From contig NZ_JAAMQM010000002.1 of assembly GCF_013523055.1 (NCBI RefSeq), positions 62,001 to 126,000 on the forward strand: a stretch of 64,000 nucleotides of DNA. Direction: 5' to 3'. Position 1 is the stretch's first letter, and each line of letters begins with the position of its first letter. The translations under genes and the position numbers were made by a program. The notes beneath the pieces were generated by a model that searched no databases, had not been told where the DNA came from, and worked only from the letters and a program-made list of their open reading frames with translations. Positions 17,027 to 25,469 of this stretch are shown one piece after another. Source of the DNA: Pseudomonas capeferrum. Lineage in GTDB: Bacteria; Pseudomonadota; Gammaproteobacteria; Pseudomonadales; Pseudomonadaceae.

Positions 17027-17815
17027 CTACCGAGTAGCCATCCAGATCAGCAACCCCGCCTGAAACACCGAAAACGCCACCAGACAGGTAATGGTGAAAC
17101 GCAATCCGCTGTCTTCTCGGCTGTACCTGGCTACTCGTTCATCCCGCTCGCGCAGCTGCGCTTCCTTCTCCTGCAGGCTCTGCTCCGCCTGCTGCAGCAT
17201 GCTTGCCGCGTCCAGGATGCCGACGGGCTGGACTCTGTCACCGTTCCATCCCGCCTTGAGCTGGCCAACCTGTAGCTCCACCGTATGTGCCTTCAGGCGC
17301 TGTGCATCCGTATAGGCCACTTCCATCCCCGCGCTCTGCAGGACATGGTCTCGGCGCAGACGGATGTCTTCGTTCAATGGACTCTTGGTGAGCAGGTCGG
17401 TGGCCTCGATGCGGTAATGCGACCATCTGCGCTGCAGCCACAAGACAGCCTGGGCAATCAGGAAGCGCCCCAGGCCCCGGTTCGCCGGATCGACCTGCAA
17501 CCCGGCGTCGGCGCCCAGGCGCACCAGGCGCTCATCATGATCGACCCAGACATCCAGCCGGTTCTGCTCCTTGTGCACCTTCTGCCCGGGAAGGCGCACT
17601 TCCAGGCGCAGCAGGCTGCAGATCTTGCTATGCCGCTCGGTGTGGCCATATTCCACGAAGCGCAACGGTCGTGCGCCACTGGTGCGGTCGGTAGGCAAAG
17701 GCGCCAGGCGCAGCAGTTGGAAGCGCTCGGGCACCACATCGGCCCAGAGGTGGGTTTCCCCCTGAGGAGTCTGTTGTTCTTCGCCGGTATTGGCGGCTGC
17801 GGGGGCGTCGGTCAT
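17027..17815 (-). CDS. tail-anchored hypothetical protein with GNAT-like motif
   Basis: A 262-residue protein in three parts. Residues about 60-170 include 'LQVDPANRGLGRFLIAQAV', which looks like the acetyl-CoA-binding motif A of GNAT acetyltransferases. Residues about 205-237 form a charged coiled coil ('LQQAEQSLQEKEAQLRERDE'). Residues about 240-260 are one hydrophobic segment at the extreme C-terminus ('TITCLVAFSVFQAGLLIWM'), suggesting a tail-anchored inner-membrane protein with a cytoplasmic catalytic-like domain. I do not recognise a named family. ATG at 17815 has an AGAGGA site upstream. Confidence 0.6.
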   Translation of the reverse strand: MTDAPAAANTGEEQQTPQGETHLWADVVPERFQLLRLAPLPTDRTSGARPLRFVEYGHTERHSKICSLLRLEVRLPGQKVHKEQNRLDVWVDHDERLVRLGADAGLQVDPANRGLGRFLIAQAVLWLQRRWSHYRIEATDLLTKSPLNEDIRLRRDHVLQSAGMEVAYTDAQRLKAHTVELQVGQLKAGWNGDRVQPVGILDAASMLQQAEQSLQEKEAQLRERDERVARYSREDSGLRFTITCLVAFSVFQAGLLIWMATR

Positions 17816-17985
17816 CAGGAAGTCCTCTGTGCACGTCTCGGCGTCCAGCGCGGGGCCGACAGATGAGGCTACCCGGCGAGCCGAGACCTGATCAGGAAGG
17901 GCAGGGCCCTTGCCGCACGCGCATGATTGTCAGAAGACTTATCGGCCAGCGCGGGCGATTCCTGAGGGTGCTCGTCGAGGCTTCT

Positions 17986-18948
17986 TCAGCTGGCGGGCAG
18001 CCCCTGGATGAACGCAATGATCCGCTCACCCAGCTCCCGCGCCAGCGGCAGGTCGGGATTGTTGTAGCTGTCACGCTGCTGGCTCATGTCCCGAGGACTG
18101 ATGCGCAGCATGTGGTTCATGCCGTCGATCAATGCCAGCTGGGCATCGGGCTTGGCCGCCTGCAAGCGCTCGGCATCCTCCACGTCCACCTGCACATCGT
18201 TGCGCCCCTGCAGGATCAGCGCCGGTACCTTGAGCCGGGCGAAGGCCGCCGCGGGGTCCTGGCGAAACAGCGAGATCAGGTAGGGCTGTACGCTGGGCCG
18301 GAACACCGAGCGTAATGGGGCGGGCACGTCAAGGCTGGTCTGCCCGGCCTGCAGGCGATCGAGCAAGGCGGTGCCTCGGGCCAGGTCGGCGGGGCGCAGG
18401 CGCTGCGCCAGTTGCTCACGCAGTACCTGCGCCACCGGTCGACCACTGCCGGCAAGGGTGATGACGGCACTGGCATCGGCCTGTTCGGCGGCCAGGCTGG
18501 CGATCAAGGCACCTTCGCTATGGCCTATCAGAATCAACTGGCCGAAACGCGGATCGGCCTTGAGCTTGCGACTCCAGGCTACGGCATCGTCCACGTAGCG
18601 CTCGACACTGAGGTCACGCTCGTCAGGCGTGGCCGGTTGGCTGGCGGCCACGCCGCGCTTGTCGTAACGCACGCTGGCGATGTGCTCGTTGGCCAGCAGC
18701 AAGGCCAGGCGCTTGAGGTTGTCGATGCGACCACCCGCCGGGTTGTTGCCGTCACGATCGGTGGGGCCGGAGCCTGCGATGATGAGCACCACCGGCGGTG
18801 GCGTATCGCCTTGCGGCAGGAGCAGACTGCCATGCAAGGTCCCCTGGCCGGTATCCAGGCTGATCGGGCGATGCAGGACGGTCGGGGCGGCGGCTTGCGC
18901 CAGGCCGGCGCAGAACAGCAGAAGCAGGGCGGCGATGCGTGACATCAT
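17986..18948 (-). CDS. secreted alpha/beta hydrolase
   Basis: A 320-residue serine hydrolase with a signal peptide ('IAALLLLFCAGLAQAA'), so periplasmic. Nucleophile elbow 'GHSEG' puts the catalytic serine at 144; the acid is likely Asp in 'GRNDVQVD' and the base His in 'GMNHML'. The 'GSGPTDRDGNN' loop after the first strand is characteristic of the alpha/beta-hydrolase group with an oxyanion-hole glycine run. It probably acts on an ester, but the substrate is unknown. I start at the double ATG at 18948 because it precedes the signal peptide; no strong ribosome-binding site is seen. It is divergent from aroC. Confidence 0.78.
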   Translation of the reverse strand: MMSRIAALLLLFCAGLAQAAAPTVLHRPISLDTGQGTLHGSLLLPQGDTPPPVVLIIAGSGPTDRDGNNPAGGRIDNLKRLALLLANEHIASVRYDKRGVAASQPATPDERDLSVERYVDDAVAWSRKLKADPRFGQLILIGHSEGALIASLAAEQADASAVITLAGSGRPVAQVLREQLAQRLRPADLARGTALLDRLQAGQTSLDVPAPLRSVFRPSVQPYLISLFRQDPAAAFARLKVPALILQGRNDVQVDVEDAERLQAAKPDAQLALIDGMNHMLRISPRDMSQQRDSYNNPDLPLARELGERIIAFIQGLPAS

Positions 18949-19082
18949 GAGGCTACTACGTGAGGGGATGCCGGTTGGACCCGGCACCTGGCGCAAGGTT
19001 CGTTCAACGGGGATGAACTGCCCGGTGCGCCTGCGTATACTGGCGGCCTTGTTCAAATCAGGCTGATTCGCGGAGCGTCTGC

Positions 19083-20174
19083 ATGTCCGGCAATACCTAC
19101 GGCAAGCTGTTCACTGTCACCACCGCTGGCGAGAGCCATGGTCCGGCGTTGGTCGCCATTGTCGACGGCTGCCCGCCCGGCCTGGAGATCTCCCTGGCCG
19201 ACCTGCAGCACGATCTCGACCGGCGCAAGCCGGGCACCAGTCGGCATACCACCCAGCGTCAGGAGGCCGACGAGGTCGAGATCCTCTCCGGTGTGTTCGA
19301 AGGGCGGACCACGGGCTGCTCCATCGGCCTCCTGATCCGCAATACCGACCAGAAGTCCAAGGACTACTCGGCGATCAAGGACCTGTTTCGCCCGGCCCAT
19401 GCCGACTACACCTATCATCACAAATACGGCACTCGCGACTACCGTGGCGGCGGCCGCAGCTCGGCGCGCGAAACGGCCATGCGCGTGGCCGCCGGTGCCA
19501 TCGCCAAGAAGTACCTGGCTACCCAGGGTATTCAGGTGCGCGGCTACATGAGCCAGCTCGGCCCGATCGACATTCCGTTCAAGGGCTGGGATTCGGTCGA
19601 GGACAACGCCTTCTTCAGTCCCGACCCAGCCAAGGTACCGGAGCTGGAGGCGTACATGGACCAGTTGCGCCGCGACCAGGATTCGGTCGGCGCGAAGATC
19701 ACCGTGGTCGCCGAAGGCGTGATGCCGGGCCTGGGCGAGCCGATCTTCGACCGTCTGGACGCGGAGCTCGCCCATGCGCTGATGAGCATCAACGCGGTCA
19801 AGGGCGTGGAGATCGGCGCCGGGTTCGCCAGTGTCGCCCAGCGCGGCACCGAACACCGCGACGAGCTGACCCCTGAGGGCTTCCTGAGCAACAATGCCGG
19901 CGGCATCCTCGGTGGGATTTCCTCCGGCCAGCCGATCATTGCCCATTTGGCGCTCAAGCCAACCTCTAGCATCACCGTGCCGGGTCGCTCCATCGATGTC
20001 GACGGCAACCCGGTGGACGTGATCACCAAGGGCCGTCACGATCCCTGCGTGGGCATCCGTGCCACGCCGATCGCCGAAGCCATGATGGCCATCGTGCTGA
20101 TGGATCATCTGTTGCGCCACCGTGCGCAGAACGCCGAGGTGCGTGTTTCCACGCCAGTGCTGGGGCAGATCTGA
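19083..20174 (+). CDS. aroC: chorismate synthase
   Basis: A 363-residue enzyme that converts 5-enolpyruvylshikimate-3-phosphate to chorismate, the last step of the shikimate pathway, using reduced FMN. Signature regions are present: 'GESHGPALV' (16-24), '[15 protein letters not shown]' with '[13 protein letters not shown]', and '[16 protein letters not shown]' near the end. Length is normal. ATG at 19083 follows a GGAG site. An MFS gene starts 38 bases downstream on the same strand and may be co-transcribed. Confidence 0.97.
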   Translation: MSGNTYGKLFTVTTAGESHGPALVAIVDGCPPGLEISLADLQHDLDRRKPGTSRHTTQRQEADEVEILSGVFEGRTTGCSIGLLIRNTDQKSKDYSAIKDLFRPAHADYTYHHKYGTRDYRGGGRSSARETAMRVAAGAIAKKYLATQGIQVRGYMSQLGPIDIPFKGWDSVEDNAFFSPDPAKVPELEAYMDQLRRDQDSVGAKITVVAEGVMPGLGEPIFDRLDAELAHALMSINAVKGVEIGAGFASVAQRGTEHRDELTPEGFLSNNAGGILGGISSGQPIIAHLALKPTSSITVPGRSIDVDGNPVDVITKGRHDPCVGIRATPIAEAMMAIVLMDHLLRHRAQNAEVRVSTPVLGQI

Positions 20175-20212
20175 TGGCGCATCCCGGCGCGCGCGCCGTG
20201 GCCGCCTGAGCC

Positions 20213-21367
20213 GTGGCGCCGATCCCGTACTGGCGACTGTCCAGCTTCTACCTGTTCTACTTCGCCCTGCTCGGATCGACAGCGCCGTTCCTGGCGCTGT
20301 ACTTCGATCACCTGGGCTTTTCTCCGGCGCGGATCGGCGAGCTGGTGGCGATCCCCATGCTGATGCGCTGCGTCGCCCCCAACCTGTGGGGCTGGCTGGG
20401 TGATCGCAGCGGCCAGCGCCTGTTGATCGTGCGCCTGGGGGCGCTAGCGACGCTGGCCACCTTCTCGCTGATCTTCCTGGGCAAGAGCTACGCCTGGCTG
20501 GCGCTGGTAATGGCGTTGCACGCCTTCTTCTGGCATGCGGTGCTGCCGCAGTTCGAAGTGATCACCTTGGCCCACCTGCAGGGCCAGACGGGGCGCTACA
20601 GCCAGGTGCGCCTGTGGGGTTCGATCGGGTTCATTCTCACGGTGGTCGGGCTGGGACAGCTGTTCGAGTGGCTGAGCCTGGACATCTACCCGATTGCTCT
20701 GGTGGCGATCATGGCGGGTATCGTCGCTGCCAGCCTCTGGGTACCCAACGCCCAGCCGCCGGAACATCCCGAGCGCAGCGCCGCCGGAGGCTTTCTCAAG
20801 CAGCTGACGGCGCCAGGCGTGCTGGCGTTCTACCTGTGCGTGGGGCTGATGCAGCTCAGTCACGGGCCTTACTACACCTTCCTCACCCTGCATCTCGAGC
20901 ACCTGGGCTATAGCCGCGGGGCCATCGGCCTGTTATGGGCGCTGGGCGTGGTGGCCGAGGTGCTGGTATTCCTGTTCATGGCCAGGATCTTCGCGCGCTT
21001 TTCGATCCAGCAGGTCCTGTTGGCCAGCTTCGTGCTGGCAGGGCTTCGCTGGTTGCTGCTGGGAACCTTGGCCGATGTCCCGGCCGTGCTGGTGTTCAGC
21101 CAGATCCTGCATGCGGCGACCTTCGGTTGTTTCCATGCCGCGGCCATCGCCTTCGTCCAGTCCAGTTTCGGTGCTCGGCAACAAGGGCAGGGGCAAGCGC
21201 TGTATGCCGCCCTGGCCGGTACGGGTGGTGCGCTCGGCGCGCTGTATTCGGGCTACAGCTGGAGCCTGCTGGGCCCACACTTCACCTTTGGTATAGCCAG
21301 CCTCGCCGCCATCGCGGCAGCGGTTATCATCGTCATTCGAATGAAAGAGACCGGGAACAACCCCTGA
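20213..21367 (+). CDS. MFS transporter (HcaT/MFS_1-like)
   Basis: A 384-residue membrane protein with about 12 hydrophobic segments. The N-terminal 'LSSFYLFYFALLGSTAPFLALYFDHLGFS' and 'LWGWLGDRSGQR' match the MFS_1_like group that includes 3-phenylpropionate and nucleoside-type permeases. The start is GTG at 20213 with a weak ribosome-binding site, consistent with translation coupled to or following aroC. Its stop shares one base with the start of the next gene. The substrate is unknown. Confidence 0.8.
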   Translation: MAPIPYWRLSSFYLFYFALLGSTAPFLALYFDHLGFSPARIGELVAIPMLMRCVAPNLWGWLGDRSGQRLLIVRLGALATLATFSLIFLGKSYAWLALVMALHAFFWHAVLPQFEVITLAHLQGQTGRYSQVRLWGSIGFILTVVGLGQLFEWLSLDIYPIALVAIMAGIVAASLWVPNAQPPEHPERSAAGGFLKQLTAPGVLAFYLCVGLMQLSHGPYYTFLTLHLEHLGYSRGAIGLLWALGVVAEVLVFLFMARIFARFSIQQVLLASFVLAGLRWLLLGTLADVPAVLVFSQILHAATFGCFHAAAIAFVQSSFGARQQGQGQALYAALAGTGGALGALYSGYSWSLLGPHFTFGIASLAAIAAAVIIVIRMKETGNNP

Positions 21368-21900
21368 TGAGCTTCCTCAGCGTTTACCACCAGTCCAGCC
21401 CTTCGGTACCCAACAAGGTGCTGACTCACCGCGATGACATCATTGCGACCCTGGCCGAGTGCGGCGTACGTTTCGAACGCTGTCGCGCGGAGGCGGCGAT
21501 CCAGCCGGGTGACGACAGCGAAGCCGTGATCGATGCCTGTCGCGAACAGCTCGACCGCTTGATGACCGAGCGGGGCCTGGCGGCCGTGAAGGTGATCAGC
21601 ATTGGTGGGGCACAGGCACAGCCACTCGAATTTGGCGACGAACATCTGCATACCGGTGAAGAGGTATGTTGGTTCGTGGCAGGAAATGGTCAGGTAGTGG
21701 TGCGCAATGATGAGTCTTTTTTTGCCGTGCTATGCGACAAGCATGACCTGGTGGTGATACCCGGCGGCATGCGTCGCTGGTTCGACCTGGGTGAGCAGGC
21801 ACAGTGCGTGGCGATTCGGCTCTTCAAGGATGAGCAGGGCGCTCGACCCACTTATACAGGTGATCTGATTCCGCGCCAATTACCCCGGTTCGACGACTGA
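21367..21900 (+). CDS. acireductone dioxygenase-like cupin, missing one metal ligand
   Basis: A 177-residue cupin resembling acireductone dioxygenase (MtnD), which cleaves the acireductone of the methionine salvage pathway. Three ligands are present in 'EHLHTGEEV' (H93, H95, E99). The fourth, normally His in 'PAGTxHWF', is replaced: here the region is 'PGGMRRWFD' with Arg137. No mtnA, mtnB or mtnC gene is adjacent. It overlaps the MFS stop by one base, so translation is probably coupled. Either the metal site uses another residue or the enzyme has a different activity; I therefore do not assign mtnD. Confidence 0.7.
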   Translation: MSFLSVYHQSSPSVPNKVLTHRDDIIATLAECGVRFERCRAEAAIQPGDDSEAVIDACREQLDRLMTERGLAAVKVISIGGAQAQPLEFGDEHLHTGEEVCWFVAGNGQVVVRNDESFFAVLCDKHDLVVIPGGMRRWFDLGEQAQCVAIRLFKDEQGARPTYTGDLIPRQLPRFDD

Positions 21901-21989
21901 TCGACGCCTGCAGGGGAAATTCGCGGGGTAATTCCTCTTCCATCGGATCTGTCATGGAAAAGGCATTGCCCCGCGAATCCGGTGCAACC

Positions 21990-22262
21990 TCAACGGTAGG
22001 TCGGCAGAGCGAAACGCTGCTGGCTTTGCAGCATGTTGATCACTGGCAGTTCGCTGGCTTGTTCGGCGAGGTCGCGGCGAATGGCGCTGATGGCCCACGA
22101 CAGTTGCTCTGCGCTATGCATCTGGCTGTAAGACAGTACTCGGCGAGTCACTTTGCCGTCCGGGGTGCGCAGGGACAGCAGGATGCCGCCATCGGGACGT
22201 GGCTGGGTAGTGACCTGGTAAGCGGAAAAGACCGAGGCGAACTTTTGCTGGATGAGGTCCAT
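21990..22262 (-). CDS. DUF3509 protein (90 aa)
   Basis: A small cytoplasmic protein with the DUF3509 pattern found in Pseudomonas: 'LIQQKFASVFSAYQV' at the start, 'PRPDGGILLSLRTPDGKVTRRVL' in the middle and an Arg-rich helix. Function unknown. I start at ATG 22262, six bases after an AGGAG site, rather than the ATG 15 bases earlier that lies upstream of that site. The upstream region is AT-rich (22300-22375), likely its promoter. Confidence 0.75.
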   Translation of the reverse strand: MDLIQQKFASVFSAYQVTTQPRPDGGILLSLRTPDGKVTRRVLSYSQMHSAEQLSWAISAIRRDLAEQASELPVINMLQSQQRFALPTYR

Positions 22263-22529
22263 ATCAACTCCTGACATTGGATTTTCAGAGATGAGTTGAT
22301 GGTTGCAGCGACTGTGCCAGCTTTTTATCTTACAAAAAAACCTTTAAAATCAATTAGTTACTAATAAAATTTTGTGGGAACCCCGTGCATTGTGCATGGT
22401 CGGGCAAATTGCATAGTGCATTTTGCATGGTGATGAGGATTCCCTATCGAATGCATGCATTCGGAACCTTTGACGCGCGAGTACTGCCTGACAAAGACTT
22501 AGGCATTACCCATTGCCAGGAGGTTCCAG
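22263..22529. other. AT-rich divergent intergenic region with repeated TGCAT
   Basis: The gap between the divergent DUF3509 and ankyrin genes has an AT-rich stretch ('ttactaataaaatttt' area). Next to it, about 22386-22460, is a run of TGCAT/ATGCA words, at least six occurrences, ending in 'atgcatgcat'. It may hold both promoters and a protein-binding array; no factor is recognised. Confidence 0.35.
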
Positions 22530-23054
22530 ATGTCCGATCAGCGTCAGCCCGCCACCATGAACGATGACGAGGCTGCGGCCTTTGTCAGCCAGGTATTCGA
22601 CTGTGCCCGTCAGGGCGATGCCCAGATGCTGGGACGTTTGCTCGGCAGCGGCTTGCCGGTGAACCTGCGTAACCACAAGGGCGACACGTTGCTGATGCTG
22701 GCCAGCTATCACGGCCATCACGAAGCCGTGCGCGTGCTCCTGGAGCATGGTGCCGATCCCCTCATCGCCAATGACAACGGTCAACTGCCCATTGCCGGTG
22801 CTGCGTTCAAGGGCGATCTGAAGATGATTCAGCTGCTGATGGAGCAGGGCGTGGTGGTGGATGCCGCGGCGGCGGATGGTCGTACAGCGCTGATGCTGGC
22901 GGCCATGTTCAATCGTACCGAGATCCTCGATTTTCTCCTGCAGCACGGCGCTGATCCGCGACGCCAGGACGCACGCGGGGCCACGGCGCTGGATGCGGCA
23001 CGGACCATGGGCGCCACGGACACCGCCGCGCGGCTGGAGGCGCTGGCCGGCTAA
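22530..23054 (+). CDS. ankyrin-repeat protein
   Basis: A 174-residue protein made of about four ankyrin repeats from residue 20 to 165 ('GLPVNLRNHKGDTLLMLASYHGHHEAVRVLLEHGADP' type units with canonical TPLM/TALM turns, and 'LLQHGADPRRQDARGATALD'). No signal peptide. Ankyrin repeats bind proteins; the partner is unknown. In several pseudomonads small ankyrin proteins sit with catalase genes, but none is here. ATG at 22530 has a perfect AGGAGGT site. Confidence 0.88.
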   Translation: MSDQRQPATMNDDEAAAFVSQVFDCARQGDAQMLGRLLGSGLPVNLRNHKGDTLLMLASYHGHHEAVRVLLEHGADPLIANDNGQLPIAGAAFKGDLKMIQLLMEQGVVVDAAAADGRTALMLAAMFNRTEILDFLLQHGADPRRQDARGATALDAARTMGATDTAARLEALAG

Positions 23055-23113
23055 CCGTGCAGGGCCTTTTAAGGCTATCCTTGGCGACTTTTTTCAAGCC
23101 GCAGGGCCCTTTC

Positions 23114-23644
23114 ATGAAAAACCAGTTGCTCGAACTCATCAGCCTGATCGGTGCCGGCTGCCTGCGCGAGGAAGACATCGAGCGTATCGCCGAGGAAGCC
23201 AGCCAGGCGTATGCTGACCCGGCCGGGTTCCTGGCCGCCAACCCCGATATCAACTATGACGACAGCTTCCCGATCCCACTGGGCGAGTGGATCGTCGTCG
23301 GCAGCTTGCCCGAGACCGTCCTGTTCCAGGCTGACAGCTACCCTGAACTGTTCCAGCATATCGTCGACTCCTTCGACAAGAGCATCGCCTTCACCCTCAA
23401 GCCCAAGCAATTGGCCAAGACCGAGCCACTGACCGCGCTCAACCGCATTCAGGTGCAGATGTCGGCTCTGAACAAGGAAGCAGGGGGCTATGTGCTGTTG
23501 AACTTCAGCCAGTTGCTGGACGATGAGCTGCAAATGGTCATGGTCGGGCAGAACGACCTGCCACGCGTGCTGGAGTTGAGCGAGCAAGTGGGCATCGCCG
23601 CGGCGCCTGCCCTGGAGGCGTTGCGGGTGGCAGTCCACGTCTAG
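23114..23644 (+). CDS. conserved hypothetical protein (176 aa)
   Basis: An acidic cytoplasmic protein with no signal peptide or membrane segment. The order is an N-terminal helix pair ('LLELISLIGAGCLREEDIERIAEE'), a beta-rich middle ('IPLGEWIVVGSLPETVLFQADSYPELFQHIV') and a C-terminal segment ('GQNDLPRVLELSEQVGIAAAPALEAL'). I do not recognise the family. It lies 59 bases after the ankyrin gene on the same strand and may be co-transcribed with it. Confidence 0.65.
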   Translation: MKNQLLELISLIGAGCLREEDIERIAEEASQAYADPAGFLAANPDINYDDSFPIPLGEWIVVGSLPETVLFQADSYPELFQHIVDSFDKSIAFTLKPKQLAKTEPLTALNRIQVQMSALNKEAGGYVLLNFSQLLDDELQMVMVGQNDLPRVLELSEQVGIAAAPALEALRVAVHV

Positions 23645-23690
23645 CGGCGTGCACGGTCGGTTCGAATACTCGACTCGACCGTACCAGCCG

Positions 23691-24629
23691 CTAGCCCAAG
23701 GCGGTATCGAGGAACATCATCACGGCGAACCCGCCCATCAGGCCGACGGTGGCGGAAGTCTGATGGCCGTTGCGGTGCGTTTCGGGGATCACCTCATGGG
23801 AGACCACGAAGAGCATCGCGCCGGCGGCCACTCCCATGCTGATCGGGTAGGCCAGTGCGAAACCCGTGGAGATGCCAAGGCCCATCACGGCCCCCAACGG
23901 TTCCATCAGGCCCGAGCCGATGGCCACCAGCGCGGCCTTGAAGTTGGACAGGCCGGTAGCGCGAAGCGCCAGGGCAACGGCGAGGCCTTCGGGAATGTCC
24001 TGAATGGCGATGGCGCTGGTCAGTGGCAGGCCGATGCTCATGTCGCCATTGGTGAAGCTGACGCCGATGGCCATCCCCTCCGGCAGGTTATGCAGGGTGA
24101 TGGCCAGGACGAACAGCCAGACCCGGCTGATGCGTTCTGTCTCCGGGCCGCGTGGTCCGGTGCTTTCATGTTCGTGGGGGGTGAAATGGTCCAGGCCGAG
24201 CATCAGCAGCACCCCCAGGGTCATGCCGAGCACTACGGTGAAGGCGGCGCCCGGACCGCTGCCGGTGATTTCACGGGCGGCGTCTAAACCAGGCAGGATC
24301 AACGAAAACGAACTGGCCGCGAGCATCATACCCGCGGCGAAGCCAAGCATCACGTCCTGGCTGCGGGTACTGACATCGCGCAGGATGATCGCCAGGACGG
24401 CCCCCAGCGCCGTCGCGCCGAAGCCTGCCGATCCGCCGAGCACCGCCAGGTGGAGGTTATGGGCATGATCGCCATTGATTGCATTCCAGATGCTGACCAA
24501 CAGCAGCACGACGATGATCAACAGGCTCAGGCCCAGGCCGGCGCTCAGCCAGGGCGAATTGTGCGCCTGCTGCCGCCAGGCGTTGACGAGCGAGTAGGGT
24601 GCCGCGCTTTCGGTTTGGGAGGGTGGCAT
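23691..24629 (-). CDS. ZIP-family metal transporter
   Basis: A 312-residue inner-membrane protein with about eight hydrophobic segments. The two metal-binding ZIP helices are clear: 'HNLPEGMAIGV' and 'QDIPEGLAVAL'. A His-containing variable loop ('DHFTPHEHEST') precedes them. It belongs to the GufA/ZupT-like branch that imports zinc and other divalent cations. Its N-terminus is longer than ZupT, with one extra hydrophobic segment. No regulator is adjacent. Metal preference is not deducible. Confidence 0.85.
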   Translation of the reverse strand: MPPSQTESAAPYSLVNAWRQQAHNSPWLSAGLGLSLLIIVVLLLVSIWNAINGDHAHNLHLAVLGGSAGFGATALGAVLAIILRDVSTRSQDVMLGFAAGMMLAASSFSLILPGLDAAREITGSGPGAAFTVVLGMTLGVLLMLGLDHFTPHEHESTGPRGPETERISRVWLFVLAITLHNLPEGMAIGVSFTNGDMSIGLPLTSAIAIQDIPEGLAVALALRATGLSNFKAALVAIGSGLMEPLGAVMGLGISTGFALAYPISMGVAAGAMLFVVSHEVIPETHRNGHQTSATVGLMGGFAVMMFLDTALG

Positions 24630-24756
24630 CTGGACCTCGTCGGCAATGGCATGAGAGCAGTGTATTCCCGTTGCCCGTCAAGCTCGTCAGGTTTTCCTTC
24701 ATGGGCGTGATAGCGGACTATGCTCAGCGACATCAACGACGTGCAGGAGCGGCAAC

Positions 24757-24954
24757 ATGGGTTCCACGTTCAATGGCCTGGTCGGCCTTATCATTCTTGC
24801 GTTGGACATCTGGGCAGTCGTCAACGTTCTCAAAAGCGGTGCAGGAGGCGGAGCGAAGATCTTGTGGGTGCTGTTGATCCTGTTGTTGCCGGTATTCGGG
24901 CTGATCATCTGGCTGATCGCCGGGCCGCGAGGGAATGTGCGAACGGGTGGATAA
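24757..24954 (+). CDS. PLDc_N-type small membrane protein (65 aa)
   Basis: Two hydrophobic segments ('LVGLIILALDIWAVVNVL' and 'ILWVLLILLLPVFGLIIWLIAG') joined by 'KSGAGGGAK'; this is the pattern of the phospholipase D-nuclease N-terminal (PLDNc) domain, found as small stand-alone proteins or at the start of cardiolipin synthases. No catalytic HKD motif is present. ATG at 24757 has an AGGAG site. It is divergent from the ZIP gene. Confidence 0.8.
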   Translation: MGSTFNGLVGLIILALDIWAVVNVLKSGAGGGAKILWVLLILLLPVFGLIIWLIAGPRGNVRTGG

Positions 24955-24969
24955 AGACCGCTAGCGCGC

Positions 24970-25215
24970 GATGCCAGCCAGTCAAGGAACACTATTCGAT
25001 TTCTTACAGGCTTAAGCTTTTGGCTTCGGTTTCGAGAATCTGTGTGATGCTGATGGCCTCATCGCGGGACAAGCCCGCTCGCCACCGGGGATTACCGCGC
25101 ACCGGTGGCGAGCGGGCTTGTCCCGCGATGAGGCCATCAGCATCCACAAGCTCGAGAGCTACCAGATAAGTTCAGCCTGTAAGAAATCGAATAGTGTTCC
25201 TTGGCTGACTGGCAT
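24970..25215. repeat. nested two-layer palindromic element, copy 1
   Basis: Inner layer: a perfect 43-bp inverted repeat (25046-25088 with 25102-25144, 13-base spacer) containing 'cgcgggacaagcccgctcgc'. Outer layer: inverted arms about 24961-25012 and 25165-25220 sharing 'aaggaacactattcgattt' and the end 'gccag..agtc'. Related elements lie at 28524-28790 and, more diverged, at 50040-50282. Confidence 0.9.
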
Positions 25216-25469
25216 TATGCGCTAGCGCCCTTTTTCTGGGCCTTGAGAGCCGAGGCATATAGGGGTAACCCCAGAATGTCTGAAATAGCTGCCCTGCTCG
25301 ACAATGAACCCTCCGTGACAAAATTTTCACACGGCATTAACCACAATCCGCGCCGCGCAATGCTGCGTTGGCCCAATTGTCGTTTTACTCGACGGCATTT
25401 CCGGGCACATTAGGCTGTTGGGCGACGTATGCCCCCTCGCAAACCCGTAATCCTAGGATCCTCTCATTC
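25216..25469 (+). other. leader region of the LTA-synthase-like gene
   Basis: 254 bases between the nested palindrome and the following start codon hold no convincing gene. A start further upstream in the same frame is possible at 25368 but lacks a ribosome-binding site. I see no riboswitch or terminator. Confidence 0.35.
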
